Source of the DNA: Mytilus californianus | Taxonomy: Eukaryota > Mollusca > Bivalvia > Mytilida > Mytilidae | DNA: 64,000 bases | Reading direction: 5' to 3' | NCBI RefSeq assembly: GCF_021869535.1 | Contig: NW_026262734.1 | Coordinates: 79,484,339-79,548,338 of the forward strand | The notes under the pieces: model-generated | The model's database searches: none | Seen by the model: only the letters and a program-made list of their open reading frames with translations | What the model was told of the DNA's origin: nothing | Shown here: piece by piece, positions 11,801 through 23,473 of the stretch | Layout of the letters: every line of letters begins with the position of its first letter | Numbering within the stretch: position 1 is the first letter of the stretch | Translations under genes and position numbers: made by a program

Positions 11801-13154
11801 AGGGCTGTTACTAAAAATAGAATGTCTATCAAGATAAAAGGTTAAAAGCATGCTATTTTTTGATAATATAGGCCAAAACAGATAGAGGTTTTTACGTTAC
11901 ATCCGATACAGTTTTTTGCTATATTGTCATAATTTTGAAATATGTTGTAGGCCTTGGCGAGTTATAAAAAAACACACCAAATAAAACGTAAGTTACCGTG
12001 CTTGTTTTCGAGAAAAAATGAGGCTGAAAATTGTTGATTTGTGTACTTTTGTAAAAAAAGTTAGGCAATATAATAAAAATTTTGGATTAGATATTGTTCG
12101 TCATAAATTAATAATATTGGTTTCAATCTGTAGCTGTGTTAAGTGACAATAAGGAAAAATAAATCCATACAAGAATGACTATATAATTATTCAAGTAATG
12201 CTTGACATTGCAGACAAGATGCTCAGAGTGGTATATTTTTTAAACCCAAAAATTTGGAAATCAAGAGGTTGTGATAATGTCATTTTTTCTCATTCTTCTA
12301 TATTAACTGTCATTTGTAATGTGTTCTCCAAATGTTAAATGAAAAATATATGTCACCGTGCTGGATTCGAAGATAAATCGCGATTAAGGTGGCTCGGCCC
12401 TTTAACAGTGCGCATATTTTAACGCATGTTTCTAACGACGAGCCCCTTGGAAACGGTCACTTTGAGGGGTTTTCTCAAAAATAGTTTTGACGACATTGGA
12501 ACGCGGGCGTGTATGAGAGCACCCTTTCCCGATGTCAACATACCATGCAAAACGTTCTACAAAACAGGAAATACGTACGGTCAAAAATACAGAGTGGTTT
12601 GTTCATTTTTCACATAAAAAGGACAGAATTATAGATGATATATCAAAGCATAACATTAAAAAAAAAGAAAATATAAATATTGACATGTACGACGGTATCT
12701 GGTGAGTTCGCTCCAAAAACACATTCTCACCATACACGTTCGCATCCTATTTTCATTTACTGAATACTGATTGAATATATCAAAAGATGTCAATTAGATG
12801 TATTAGTATATATATATATATGAAAATATTTTGCCAATGACGCAATGTTTAACCGTAAACATAGGATAGCGATGTAAACAACTGCATGTCACCTTACGGC
12901 TTTCAAAAACAAGTAAAACCTATATAATATGCTATAGTACAAGGGCATCGGGGTTCATCTGCACGCTTTAAATAATAAATAAATAAATAATAATAAATAA
13001 GCTTTATTTAGAGTCAGCAAAGTATACAAACAGAGTCAACATAAGCTCTAATGAGCTTTTAACCGTTTTATACGTTGGCGTATTATAACATTTTGTTACT
13101 GTCATAAATATCTTTTTTACTTGAAATATCTTCATTTCCAAGTATTGGTAGGAT
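11801..13154. other. No gene; simple AT repeats
   Basis: Contains a (TAAA)n/(TAA)n simple repeat at about 12968-13001. A 'ttaaggtggctcggcccttt' block near 12384 also appears inverted near 21390 (gagccacctta). No coding exon is recognised. Confidence 0.45.
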
Positions 13155-13336
13155 TTTATTCCGGAGTATGTGAAATATTTTCCCACTGCAATATTTTGAT
13201 AATAGTTACATATTTTTTATTTGCCAAAAAATTTTGAACATAACAATTCCGGAGTATGTAAATTATTTTAACACTGAAAAATTTTGATAATAGTAAAGTA
13301 TTTTTTATTTTCCAAAAAAATTTGAACATTACAATT
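13155..13336. repeat. Two-unit tandem duplication (~88 bp)
   Basis: 'ttccggagtatgt(g)aaat' followed by 'attttgataatagt' and 'ttttgaacat' occurs at 13158 and again at 13247, with moderate divergence. The minus-strand open frame across it (13156-13386) is repetitive for this reason and is not taken as a gene. Confidence 0.7.
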
Positions 13337-14449
13337 TTCAAACAAAGACTAAATACTTTACAGTCACACATAACATTTTTATTCAAAAATTTATATACTT
13401 TATCAAATAATGGGCACGAAAATATCTACAATTTTCTCGTATCAGGATTCTATGATTTTTGGAACTCTAGTCCTATAACATTGGCAATCATACCACATCT
13501 CCTTATTTTCATATCGTAGGGTTAACATGGGTATAGAAATATGACTTCCCTAATCTGACAGATAATTCCTTGCTATAACAGGGTGTTCATACAGCTGGAT
13601 GTATAAATACCTCGGGTGGGGGCATTTCAATACTTAATTGATAGGGGGTGCCGCTGGGGTTCTGTTACCCCACCCTTTTCATATATTGCGTACTAGGTAA
13701 AAATGTAATCTTTTCCCAATAATGCTTGGGTTTCATGTAGTGTAATGTAAGACTAGAATACTAAAGTGTCAAAGAGGAAAAATTGGTTGATAAAATCACA
13801 CCCGGGAACACCAAGAAAGATGACAGACGAAGTTATGGAAACTTTATTGACCTTATCATATATTTCTGAGTTTTCCCGACCTATTCACATATTTTCAAGC
13901 TTGAAAAGGTGACCTATTCCAGCGTCACGTCCTATCACCTTGAATATAGGAAGTGCCCCCCCCTGAGATAAATATGCAGACTCGTAGGGTAAAAAGAAGG
14001 AATTTTGTCCATACCAAGCATACATTGTTTTGTGTTAACAAGAGTGCACAAGCTGAAATGTCTCACCTGCATTAATAATCATCATTGGTATATGTTGATA
14101 TTCGAAAAGATAAAGTTTTACTACAAGTATCCGAAAAAATTAATATTATCAATGATCATGAAAATGAGGCCAAGGTCAGATAAACCAATCTAAGCCAGCC
14201 TAACACAGTGGCGGAACCACAATTTTTCATAAGGGAGGGTTACTCCTTAAGAGAGGCCTGCTTCAGCGATTCCCTTTATAATCAACCAATGGGCCCTCCT
14301 CCTAAATCCGCCTCTGTTACAATCATGTCATCAACCAAATATTTTGAAACATATATAGTATGCCAGTAAGGGACAAAACCATGAACATGAGGTTAAGTTT
14401 AGATAAACCCTGCAAGACAGGCATATTTGTTTTTCATTCATTATTTTGT

Positions 14450-14650
14450 ACATAAATCATGCCGTTAGTTTTCTCATTTGAATTGTTTTAAATTGTACAT
14501 TTGTCATTGAGGCCTTTTATATCCAACTATACAGTATAGGTTTTACTCATTGTCGAAGGTCGTATGGTGACCTATAGTTGTTTATTTCTGTGTTATTTGG
14601 TTTCTTGTGGAGTGTCTCATTTACAATTATATCACATCTTTATACTTAAT
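14450..14650 (-). repeat. Dispersed repeat family A, minus copy
   Basis: Carries 'ggtcgtatggtgacctatag', 'tgtgttatttggttt' and a '..accacatcttTAT' end. It is the reverse complement of the 'ggtcaccgtacggcctt' family at 37.4 kb. The family occurs at least nine times in this window. Confidence 0.7.
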
Positions 14651-15459
14651 ATTTCAATATATACATTTAATAATCATACCATACACCAAATATAATGACC
14701 TATTGATTACCCAATGTAGCATGTTAAAAGAGGACTTACCATTGACCAATGAACCATGCAAATGTGGTCAATGACAACTGCCAGACAGACATGTACTCCT
14801 TACATTTGTGAATCATTGCATACATATAGTTTATCTACTACATGTACTTTTAGTATCAGAAATAACAGACAAAAACACAACAACATGACATTGACAAATG
14901 ACCTATTGCTAACAGTATCTGATAAACAACCCTAATCAGGTAACTTTAACCTTGATCACTGATCCATGAAATGAGGTTGAGATCTTTGTTGCAATCTGTA
15001 TCAATTTAAGTGCAGATTTAATTTTACAAAACAATATTATTCTGGATCATTGTGATACTGTAAATTTAGAAATTATTGCGAGGTTTTTATTAATGCAAAG
15101 AATGCGACAGGGTGAATATCGCAATTGCATTCATGATTCTGATAACTGAATTATAGATCTTTATGCAGATTTTTTTTGTAATCACAATAATCATGATAAT
15201 TAAACTCGCAATTTAGTCCATTTGTGAATAAAATGCTTCGCTGAGCGCAGCTGGATACGCCCGCAGAGGTCCAACCCTGAACAGTTGGGGCAAAAATGGA
15301 CACAATATTCGCGCTTGATACAGGTCTGAATTTGGATTGTAATTAAATATTTGACTCATAATAGGTTTCTGACACCGAATAACTGTAGTCAAAGAACTTA
15401 GAATTGGTTATATGATTTGAATTTATATTAAATTTTTTGCTTTTGTGCAATACAGTATT

Positions 15460-15640
15460 TTTTACCACCTCCCCCCCCCCCCCCCTTTTCCAAAAAAAAA
15501 TTCTTCCCCTCAAGATATGGTCATAATCTCAATTCAAATTTCCAATGGAGTTTGCAACCATAATTACCAATTTAAATACATCATAAAAGTTTTAAAATAG
15601 AAAAAAAAATCCCCCCCCAAATTTTTTGAACCCCCTTATG
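15460..15640. repeat. C-rich and A-rich simple stretches
   Basis: A poly-C run at about 15471-15485 and shorter C8/A9 runs near 15600-15615 lie between the left inverted repeat and the tandem array. Likely length-variable. Confidence 0.7.
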
Positions 15641-15666
15641 ATTCATCACCCCCAAACTTAATCCCA

Positions 15667-16640
15667 GCCTTCCCTTTGTGGTATGGTACCTTGCAGTACA
15701 ATTTCAGAGAGATCCATACACTTGAACACAAGTTATTGTCTGGAAACTAACAAAATGCTTATTTTTTGGCCCCAAATTCCTAAACATTTAGGGCAATTAC
15801 CCCCAAACTCAAACTCAGCTTTTCCTTTGTGATATGGAACCTTGTAGTACAAATTCATAGAGATCCATACACTTGAACACACGTTATTGTCATGAAACTA
15901 GAAAAATGCTTATTTTTGGCCCCTTATTCCTAAACGTTTTGGGCAATTACCCCCACACTCAATTTCAGCTTTCCCTTTGTGATATGGAACCTTGTAGTAC
16001 AATTTTAGAAAGATCCATACACTTACACACAAGTTATTGTCCTGAAACTAGAAAAATGCTTGTTTTTTATGCCCTTTTTGCCCCTAATTCCTAAAATTTT
16101 GAGGCAATAACCCCCAAAATCCATCCCAGCCTTCCTTTTGCGGTATGGCATCTTGCAGTACAATTTCAGAGCGATCCATACACTTAAACACAAGTTATTG
16201 TCTGGAAACTAGAAAAATGCTTATTTTTGGCCCCTTATTCCTAAACGTTTTGGGCAATTACCCCCAAACTCAATTTCAGCTTTCCCTTTGTGATATGGAA
16301 CCTTGTAGTACAATTTTAGAAAGATCCACACACTTACACACAAGTTATTGTCATGAAACTAGAAAAATACTTGTTTTTTGCCCCTTTTTTGGCCCCTAAT
16401 TTCTAATATTTTGAGGCAATAACCCCCAAAATCAATCCCAGCATTCCCTTTGTGATATGGAACATTGTGGTACCAAGTCAGAGAGATCCATACACTAACA
16501 CACAAGTTATTGTCTGGAAGTTACAAAAATGCCTAATTCCTTAACTGTTGGTACCATAACCCCTAAAATCAATCCCCACCTTCCTTTTGTGGTATTGAAC
16601 CTTATGGTAAAATTTCATAGAGATCCATTCACTTAAACTA
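15667..16640 (+). repeat. Tandem array, seven units of ~150 bp
   Basis: The block 'ttccctttgtgatatgg' recurs near 15670, 15821, 15971, 16131, 16281, 16442 and 16580, giving spacings of 138-161. Each unit has a constant order: that block, 'gagatccatacactt', 'acaagttattgtctgg', 'aaaatgcttattttt', 'ggccccttattcctaaa', 'gggcaattaccccc'. Alternate units share an 11-base longer form, so the array may have grown in two-unit steps. The open frames over it are by-products. A single reversed terminal unit sits at 31255-31445. Confidence 0.85.
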
Positions 16641-16671
16641 AAATTATTGTGCGAAAACCAATGTGTCTTTG

Positions 16672-16735
16672 GACGACGACGACGCCAACGTCATACCAAT
16701 ATACGACCGCAAAATTTTTTTGCAGTCGTATAAAA
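16672..16735 (+). repeat. GAC-rich run plus hairpin closing the array
   Basis: After the last unit come 'ggacgacgacgacgccaacg' and then an inverted repeat with arms TACGACCGCAAAA and TTTTGCAGTCGTA, one mismatch, at about 16703-16731. The same order in reverse is seen at 31255-31330. Confidence 0.75.
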
Positions 16736-17419
16736 ATCGCAATAATAAAAGCACGCAATAATTTCTGAATTTACAGTAGGTAAAAATGTTGTCAGTTAGT
16801 GAAACACAAATTTTCCCAGACTATATATAATTCTTTTGGTTGTTTTGTTTGGTTGCTGTCTCATTGAACAAAACTGTATTTTATTTCTCCTTTTATCCAG
16901 AAAATATAACTTTTGAAATAGAAACTGAATAGCATATGGATGGAAAACAAATGCCAAATGATGTAAAATAATCCCAGTGGCCATTTAGGTCAGGGGTTGG
17001 TGAGGTAAAGGATGAGGCAAAGGCATGTGCATTTACCACAACTGCCAGTTGGTATTATGATTTCCAAAATTTACAAATCTCAAAGCTACCTTCTGTATTA
17101 AAGACAACTGCATATAATGCAGTTTTCATATCATGAATCATGTTTGCAGCAAAATTCACTACAGCAAAAAAATTAAAGAATTCAGCTCTATTAAAATTCA
17201 TTTTTTGAAACATTTTACATTTTTATTCCTAAAATGTCTATGAGATCAAAGCATTGTAAATTTCAATATACTAGTAATTGTTGACATGTATACATCATGT
17301 ACAATCATTAGCTGATCAGCTCTATATTTTCATTATTTTTATATCAATATTCTTCATCAGTGTTTTTTATAAGACTCAATAATCTGTATTTATCATTGGG
17401 ACAGGTAGGTAAAGTAGGT

Positions 17420-17755
17420 CCTTTTGATCTTGGATTTTTTTTATGGATTTTGACAGCACTAAAGTATATAGTTCCAAATTATAGTTGATCTTGGCTTCTT
17501 AAGTGGATTCTGACAACACATTGCATATAGACACCAAGTGTAGATGATCTTGGCCAATGGGTTCTCTCATATGGATTCTGACAGTACTTTGATTATACAT
17601 GTAGTTCAAAGTATTGTTGATCTTGGCTTCTAATGTTGTTCTTAAGTTTCAGCTCTTTACATATAGTTCCCTATTGCAAGACAAGATGATACTGGCTTCT
17701 CCTGTAAATTCTGTCAGTACTTTGCCAATAGTTTCCAAGTAAAGTTGAACATTCC
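17420..17755 (+). repeat. Diverged tandem array, ~70 bp units
   Basis: 'gatcttgg' followed about 20 bases later by 'tggattctgacag' recurs near 17427, 17490, 17547 and 17620, with a worn fifth unit ('gatactggcttct') near 17686. The units are strongly diverged, so the array is old. Confidence 0.65.
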
Positions 17756-17944
17756 AGGATCTTTCACGACAAATCACTCCTTCCTCTTACATGTACTTGA
17801 AGCCTGAAATTAAATGTCAGAGTAATTCTGTCAGAAAATCAACCATGATTGACATTTGAAAGCATAATGTAGTTCACATTTTAAATAAATGGGGAATGTA
17901 TCCATGGGACACAGATGATACCCCCGCTTGCATATAAAGTTATA

Positions 17945-18300
17945 AAGGAACATAACTAAAGATTGGTAAGAGTGACACTACCCAAAGTTTTACTTGATCT
18001 GAGTTTTGTTGGAATAAGTAATGTGTATAAGTTTCATAACATTTGGAAGAGGCAAACTAAAGTTTGAGAACGGAAACAAAAAATTCAGCAATTTTTCCAT
18101 TTGTAAAGGGGCATAACTCTAGAACAGTAAAAGTGACACCACCAAAAAAAATTCAAACTTGATATGTGTTTGTTTGTAATAAGCATTGTGTATAAGTTTC
18201 ATAACATTTGGTTGAGGCAAACTGAAGTTCAAGAACGGACACCAATTTTGGGACATACATACAGACGGACAAGGGTAAAACTTGCGCCTCAGGGTGTATG
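17945..18300 (+). repeat. Tandem pair (~165 bp) ending in ACGG-rich tail
   Basis: Two units share 'cataact', 'taagagtgacac', 'tgtataagtttcataacatt', 'gaggcaaact' and 'gagaacggaa', starting near 17950 and 18112. The second unit runs into 'catacatacagacggacaag'. The layout (units, then a short GAC/ACGG-rich tail) parallels the arrays at 16.7, 26.7 and 52.8 kb. Confidence 0.7.
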
Positions 18301-18784
18301 AATTTTCAACAACGGTGTAAAATTCTGTACACCCCTGATTACACCAAGATAACTAATAATGCCCACTCCGCTACGGCGTAAAAAAATTAAGAATTTGTGG
18401 CAACAATAATGAGCAAACAAAATAAAATTACATGCACAGCAAGTGTAAATAGTGATTTTGTTTTTACATATACATGTATGTTGAATACAGACTTATCGGG
18501 GCATGCTGTTTCGCTGCCAGGGACAAGTTATTTCTCTGGCTAAAAATTCTGAAATGCAGCTGAGCTACATTTGTACTCCTCGTCAACCAAATTATGCTGA
18601 GGTGTCTTGTAACCTGTTTGGAATATGGGATACACAAATTTTACACAAATTTTGTATTTAAAAATACTAAGCACAAAACAATAATGAATTTTTCAACTAA
18701 AATGTATGTGTTATTTGGTAAACAAGATAAGCCTTACGTGCATGTTTGAACCTGATACTTGATTTTTTATACCAAAGAGAGACC

Positions 18785-18811
18785 GGGGGGGGGGGGGGGG
18801 GGGGGAGGGGG
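18785..18811. repeat. Poly-G tract
   Basis: Twenty-one G in a row, then AGGGGG. It can form G-quadruplexes in principle and is a likely site of length error. The Pro- or Gly-rich open frames across it are artefacts. Confidence 0.9.
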
Positions 18812-21681
18812 TTTAATTGTAAACAAATTGTGATTAAGAAGAATCCATCAATAAAATGTATTGCCTCGTACTGTAGGGTTATAATTTGCAAATTTGGTCA
18901 TTTATACCGTATTCTCAAGAAAACAAACAAAATAATTGAACCCCTTGAGGATACGGACAGGGGTAAGGGAACATGAGAATGAAAGATCAGGAAGCGGGAA
19001 AAGGGGGGTACCATGTGCAGGTCCGTTAGTTAGCCTTGACTGAAGTGAAAATAAAAGTAACCAGTTTGGTAGAAATAAATCTTTTGAAGATTATAAATAG
19101 AAAAGACCCTTTGACCTCGTGTGAGTCACTTTATGTTTAAACAATGAAAATAAACTTAATAATATATATCTTTATTTTAACATGTTATGGAACTTAAGGT
19201 TTAAGACCCCTTCTGTGTCCTGTGAATTATGAACTTTTCAAATTGCAACAGCATCAAAACAGCAAATATAATGAATAATAAAGATGGGTCATTTTGTACA
19301 TATACCGAGGGGAAACTTCGTGCTAAGCATAATTATTTATAGTTTCATTGCATTTAATAGAAAAGGGGAATTTGGTGAAAATAAAATCAAGAATTTTGTA
19401 GAAAATCCACTGACTTTAATACAGAGATTTTTGTTATAAAATTTGAAACATAGTTTACTCACTTGTTTTTCTATGATCAGCTAGCGTTTATTGTTTACAA
19501 AAAGTCATAAACAACCTTTAAATTCCAAAATACCTCGTGTTGAGTCACTAAAGTCGGAAGAAGGTGTACTTGAATTGGTCAAAATTTTTATTTATTTTTA
19601 CCAATATCTAAATTTATAAACTTGTTTTAAGGAAATCATTGCTAGCACTGCATGCAATAATCCTCTATCTATCAAGTACCGAATTGCCAAATATGAGAGT
19701 ACAAGGGGAGAGGCTGTAGATTTTCTATAGAATTTCCATATGTTTAGCATTGAATCAACACAAGGGTACATAATCCTTAATAATAACAAAAGCCTGATTT
19801 AGAATTGAAGGAAGGGTACAAACAGACTGAGGGTGCGAAGGTGTGGGGTGTGAATGTAAAAGGGATGAACGTGAATTGGAGCGAACATGATGTTTAAATT
19901 TAGGTGAAAGGACAAGAATTCGAAAAGAGGGGATGAATAATCTGGGAAATTTTTCAAACATATTTTGCCATTTTTTTGTCTTGGAGCAAGGGGGATGGAA
20001 GTAGAAGTAAGGGGGGAATTTTAGAGTAATAGAGTAAAAGGGAAGGGAAATGCGAGTTGGGGATAGGGAGTGGGAATCATGGACCCCTGTCCGAGGGAAG
20101 TTATGGGGTACATGTACCTCTCATTACTACTCATTAGATGTTAACGATAAATATTTTACTCCATTGGACCCTTACGTGGCTACGAAATTAGATTTTACGA
20201 ATGACGATATAAAATCAAGACTCATTTGACGCTAACGGTAGCGCATAAAGGACATTGTTGATGCTGAAAATGACCATCCCCTCCTCTTTGACTGTTTGAC
20301 ACGATTATTTTTCAAAACAGGCTATACATGTTCACAACTTGCCAGTTATTGGTCAAATAAACACATAAATAAGATACCAGCCATAACGATTATACATAGA
20401 ACAGAAATTAAGCCCATGCAAGGTTTCAGCCGCAGTGAATTTCTACAGTAGCGGGTATTTTGAGATAACCCCCCACTTTGTATTTTACGTGATACTGATA
20501 ACATTTGGCTGTCTAATATATTAAAATCTATGTTTTCTTATGTAATGACTTTACCTTCATCGTTGTCTATTCACCACTATGTCTGTTATTCATGTGCATG
20601 GTCGTATTTATCAGTGCAGTATGCTGCTCAACAATGGCGGCCCTAAAATTTCTGTTGTCCGAGTATGGCGCTAAATTAGAGGGAAGCAACTCGCGCCAGA
20701 CAAAATTACCGTATTTCACCAAAATAATAAAAATTTCGATTTTTTATAACAAACTGTAAAATGTTAATCACATTTATATTCAGCTATCGTCCATTGATAT
20801 AATTACAAACATTATTTTATTAAAGACATTAATAAAAAATTCACAAGAAAGTAATAAATGGAGTGCATTGAAATCAGACCTCATTGGGTAGAGGGGTTAA
20901 ACAAAAGCTCGTAACTATTTTAAAAGCCTGGTGACCCCCATTTTATTTTACCTTAAAATGCTCGAAAAGTTCATAGCTTTGACATATCCGTTTTTTAAAA
21001 AAATCTACCGGGGAAATTTTACGAAAAATCGATTTAACCAATACTTTTTAGCCTTAACATGAAATTAGAATATGCAAAATTTAGACATAAATCTGAAAAT
21101 AAAAGGATTTTCAAGTCTAAAACAACAAAGGGGAACGTTTATATTGCAAATTTAATTGTTTTTCACATAATAATCATACTGACATGGTTCTAAAAGTCTT
21201 TGAATTTGATGTAGTCGTTATTGTTGAAAGGGTGGAAAAGTTTGGAAATAGGGTCAAAATCGCACATTTCGCTTCCATTTGAGGGGAAAACGAGCCTGGT
21301 GGCTCCCTTTTTTCTTTGCATAAAAAAATCTACAAAATATGTGAAAATAAAAAAATTCTACCGGGGGTCCTTATTGGGGTGAGCCACCTTAATACTAATA
21401 ATTGTGTGCGCCTTTGTTAACCTCGCCGTTAGCGCGAAAATGCATATCGTCGCTGGTTGACAATTTCGACATCTCCAGCCAAATATCCCTTCAAGGTCAT
21501 CGTCGTTATTTTTCAGGTGTATAATGATTATTACGTTAAAAGGCAACTTTTGAGTTAATCCGTTCCGTCGAGGTTTCTCTGATTCTTTTCTTGGTCACGT
21601 GATGTCAATGATTTTAGGGCATGTCGATTTCCGGTTTGTAGTGTTGACATTGGAAACCCGGTAAAATTGTAATTTTATGAT
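18812..21681. other. No supported gene; one small ORF
   Basis: Mostly featureless. A small inverted repeat (CCGTATTCTCAAG / CTTGAGGATACGG) lies at about 18907-18957. An ATG in a YY1-like context (AACAATGGCGGCC) at 20634 opens a 41-codon frame ending at 20759; it starts MAALKFLLSEYGAKLEG but is unrecognised. Whether it marks a transcription start or is chance cannot be told from sequence. Confidence 0.3.
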
Positions 21682-22051
21682 ATGCCAAAGGATTAATGTG
21701 CAGCAGTGTGCTGCAATTTTGACACCAGGAAACGCGGACGATACAGATTTATGGCAGGCATACGTTTTTCTCTCGTTTCCTTCATCTGCCAACCAGAAAA
21801 TAAGATGGATTGACTTGATAAGGCGAGAGAACTTTTTTCCTGGCAAGTTCTCCCGTATGTGTTCCCGTCATTAATTGAAGGGAAGTTAAATGTGCTGCAC
21901 CCATACACAGAGCTTTTTGCCTAAAAAAATTACAAGGAAGTCAAAGAAAATAGAGAAAATTCGTCTTTCTCGAAACGGGAAAACACCCATTATGACAGTT
22001 CATCCAGCAGTGATAATTGAGATTAAACATGCTACATCAAGATCATACCTG
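21682..22051 (+). pseudogene. THAP-domain gene, exon 1 (decayed)
   Basis: ATG at 21682 opens MPKD, a TAA, then CAAVCCNFDTRKRG, the N-terminal half of a C2CH THAP DNA-binding domain. After a frame change in the T run at 21765-21769 it continues FPSSANQKIRWIDLIRRENF and FSRMCSRH, giving the conserved FP, W and Cys-x2-His of the domain. A base then appears to be missing near 21871, and the original frame resumes with IEGKLNVLHPYTELFA. It goes on through a Lys/Glu/Ser-rich stretch to a donor (CCTG|GTAACT) at 22051. Four in-frame stops (TAA at 21694, then one each near 21922, 22018 and 22024) plus two indels make this exon unlikely to encode a full protein as given. THAP proteins bind DNA and derive from P-element-like transposases; whether this copy was a host gene or a transposon gene cannot be told. 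Confidence 0.75.
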
Positions 22052-22369
22052 GTAACTATGTCCTTAAAGGTTTTGAAATGTTAGGGACAAGTTTTATTTT
22101 TCTCCAGGCTGAAACATTGTTCTTGTCATTTTGGGGCCTATTGTTATAACTTTCTATTTGGTAAAGGGTTCATTAATGAAGGTCCTTCAGTGACCTATAT
22201 TTGCTAACTTCTAGGTATGTCAATTGGTCTCATTGGCGATCATATCATATCTTCTTAGTGTTGCATAACATGAACAATTTGCCCTACTCATGATAGAACA
22301 TGTTTAAAACTCTGTCAGAGATGCACATTTTGTAAGTGACTATCCCATATCAGGAGCGTGTACATGTAA

Positions 22370-22610
22370 TTCAGTGGTTGTTGTTTGTTACTGTAGGTCA
22401 TACTGATTTTTACGTTTTTGTTTTGTACATAATTCAAGGCTTTGAATTTCCCTATCTGATATGTTTTACATTTCATTATCATAATTAAGCTAGGACCCTT
22501 TATAGTTTGCTATGTGGTATGGGTTTTGGTTATTGTTGAAGGCAGTATAGTCTTATTGGGATTTATACCACATCTGCTTATTTTATATAGATTTCTTTTT
22601 ATACAAATAA
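22370..22610 (-). repeat. Dispersed repeat family A, minus copy in intron
   Basis: 'tcagtggttgttgtttgtta', 'gttttgtacataa', 'ggaccctttatagtttgcta', 'accacatctgcttatttt'. It lies within the first THAP intron (22052-22906). Confidence 0.7.
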
Positions 22611-22906
22611 CTTATTTGCAATGTCTTGTAACTTTTTTATTTAAATTTCTATATATACATGGCTAAATCGTGTTATTTAAAGGTAAGATTGAAGACATTT
22701 TAACTATAGATATAATCAATTTATGGATAATTTATTGCATATTTATATAAAAATGTGCCTTTTCGAGTATAACTTTACAACTGGAAAGTTTTCCTTCTTG
22801 GGAAAAATTGAAGATAGACATTACATGTGTATATGGCTAAAATGTATATCTGTCTAATAAAATTCATCAATTTATATTATTATGTATATTGCTTTTTCAT
22901 TTTAAG

Positions 22907-22990
22907 TTGATGAGGAAGGCAACTATCACACTATTATTTTACCGTATTCCAATGAAGTAACTGTAGAACCCACCAAGATGCCAATTACCA
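22907..22990 (+). CDS. THAP gene, exon 2
   Basis: Bounded by TTTTTCATTTTAAG and by A|GTAAGTAG. It is 84 nt, phase 1 on both sides. Completed with the G left over from exon 1 it reads VDEEGNYHTIILPYS, then NEVTVEPTKMPIT, with no stop. The frame joins both neighbours exactly, which is strong evidence for a real intron-exon structure. Confidence 0.72.
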
Positions 22991-23387
22991 GTAAGTAGGT
23001 GAAAACTAGCTGTACTCAAAATTAAAGCTAAACAAAATTTAGTTGTTTCTCTTCATGAAAGCTTCAAATTCTTAATTTTGTTACAATTTAAAAATTGAAA
23101 ATATTTGAATTGAATGTTTAATTTTCCTTGGATTTACGTTTCTCCTTTTTTTCTAATCACATTTGAAACAGGTTGAATTGTAAAATAAACTAGTTCAGCA
23201 AATGCTAATACTTGCTAGGAAAAAATGAATAACTGTAAAGATTTCATTAAAAAGTCATACTTACTTTTAAGCAACATTATGCATGTTTTATGTTTTCAGG
23301 AATTTTAGAAAATAGATTATTGTTCAACTTCTGTGGCTTAACTAAACAGATGTAAAACTTAATTAAGTATGAAATGTTTTGTTTCAG

Positions 23388-23473
23388 AGATGCCTATACA
23401 TCATGAATACGTTAATCCAATGCCTTATCAGCCATATGTTGTGACAGTGAGCAGCAAACAGATCTATCGATGA
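23388..23473 (+). CDS. THAP gene, terminal exon
   Basis: Acceptor TTTTGTTTCAG. The joined codon is AAG; the reading is MPIHHEYVNPMPYQPYVV, then TVSSKQIYR and TGA at 23471. Rich in Pro and Tyr, with no known domain. A possible poly(A) signal AATAAA follows near 23733. This exon and exon 2 are clean while exon 1 is broken. Confidence 0.68.

Larger units (their letters stand above)
15058..16776. mobile_element. TA-flanked inverted-repeat element (1.7 kb)
   Basis: The left end reads CTGTAAATTTAGAAATTATT GCG from 15058. The right end, reverse-complemented, reads CTGTAAATTCAGAAATTATT GCG ending at 16776. Both are flanked by TA (15056-15057 and 16777-16778), the pattern of a Tc1/mariner-type target duplication. 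No transposase frame lies inside, so it is non-autonomous. Its cargo is the seven-unit tandem array described separately. The element's superfamily is inferred from TA and end shape only. Confidence 0.72.

Noticed and set aside
15873-16399. Two frames with repeated Cys/His-containing peptides
   Set aside because: They are the tandem ~150 bp units read in one frame; the periodicity is at DNA level and other units break it.
15667-16640. CRISPR-like array
   Set aside because: Units are ~150 bp, repeats diverge and there are no short constant repeats with unique spacers; the genome is eukaryotic.
16672-16735. Helitron 3' end (hairpin then CTRR)
   Set aside because: The hairpin is followed by TAAAAATCG, not CTRR, and the outer ends show TA-flanked inverted repeats instead.
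18697-18976. Pro-rich and Gly-rich frames over 18785-18811
   Set aside because: Produced by a 21-base poly-G run.
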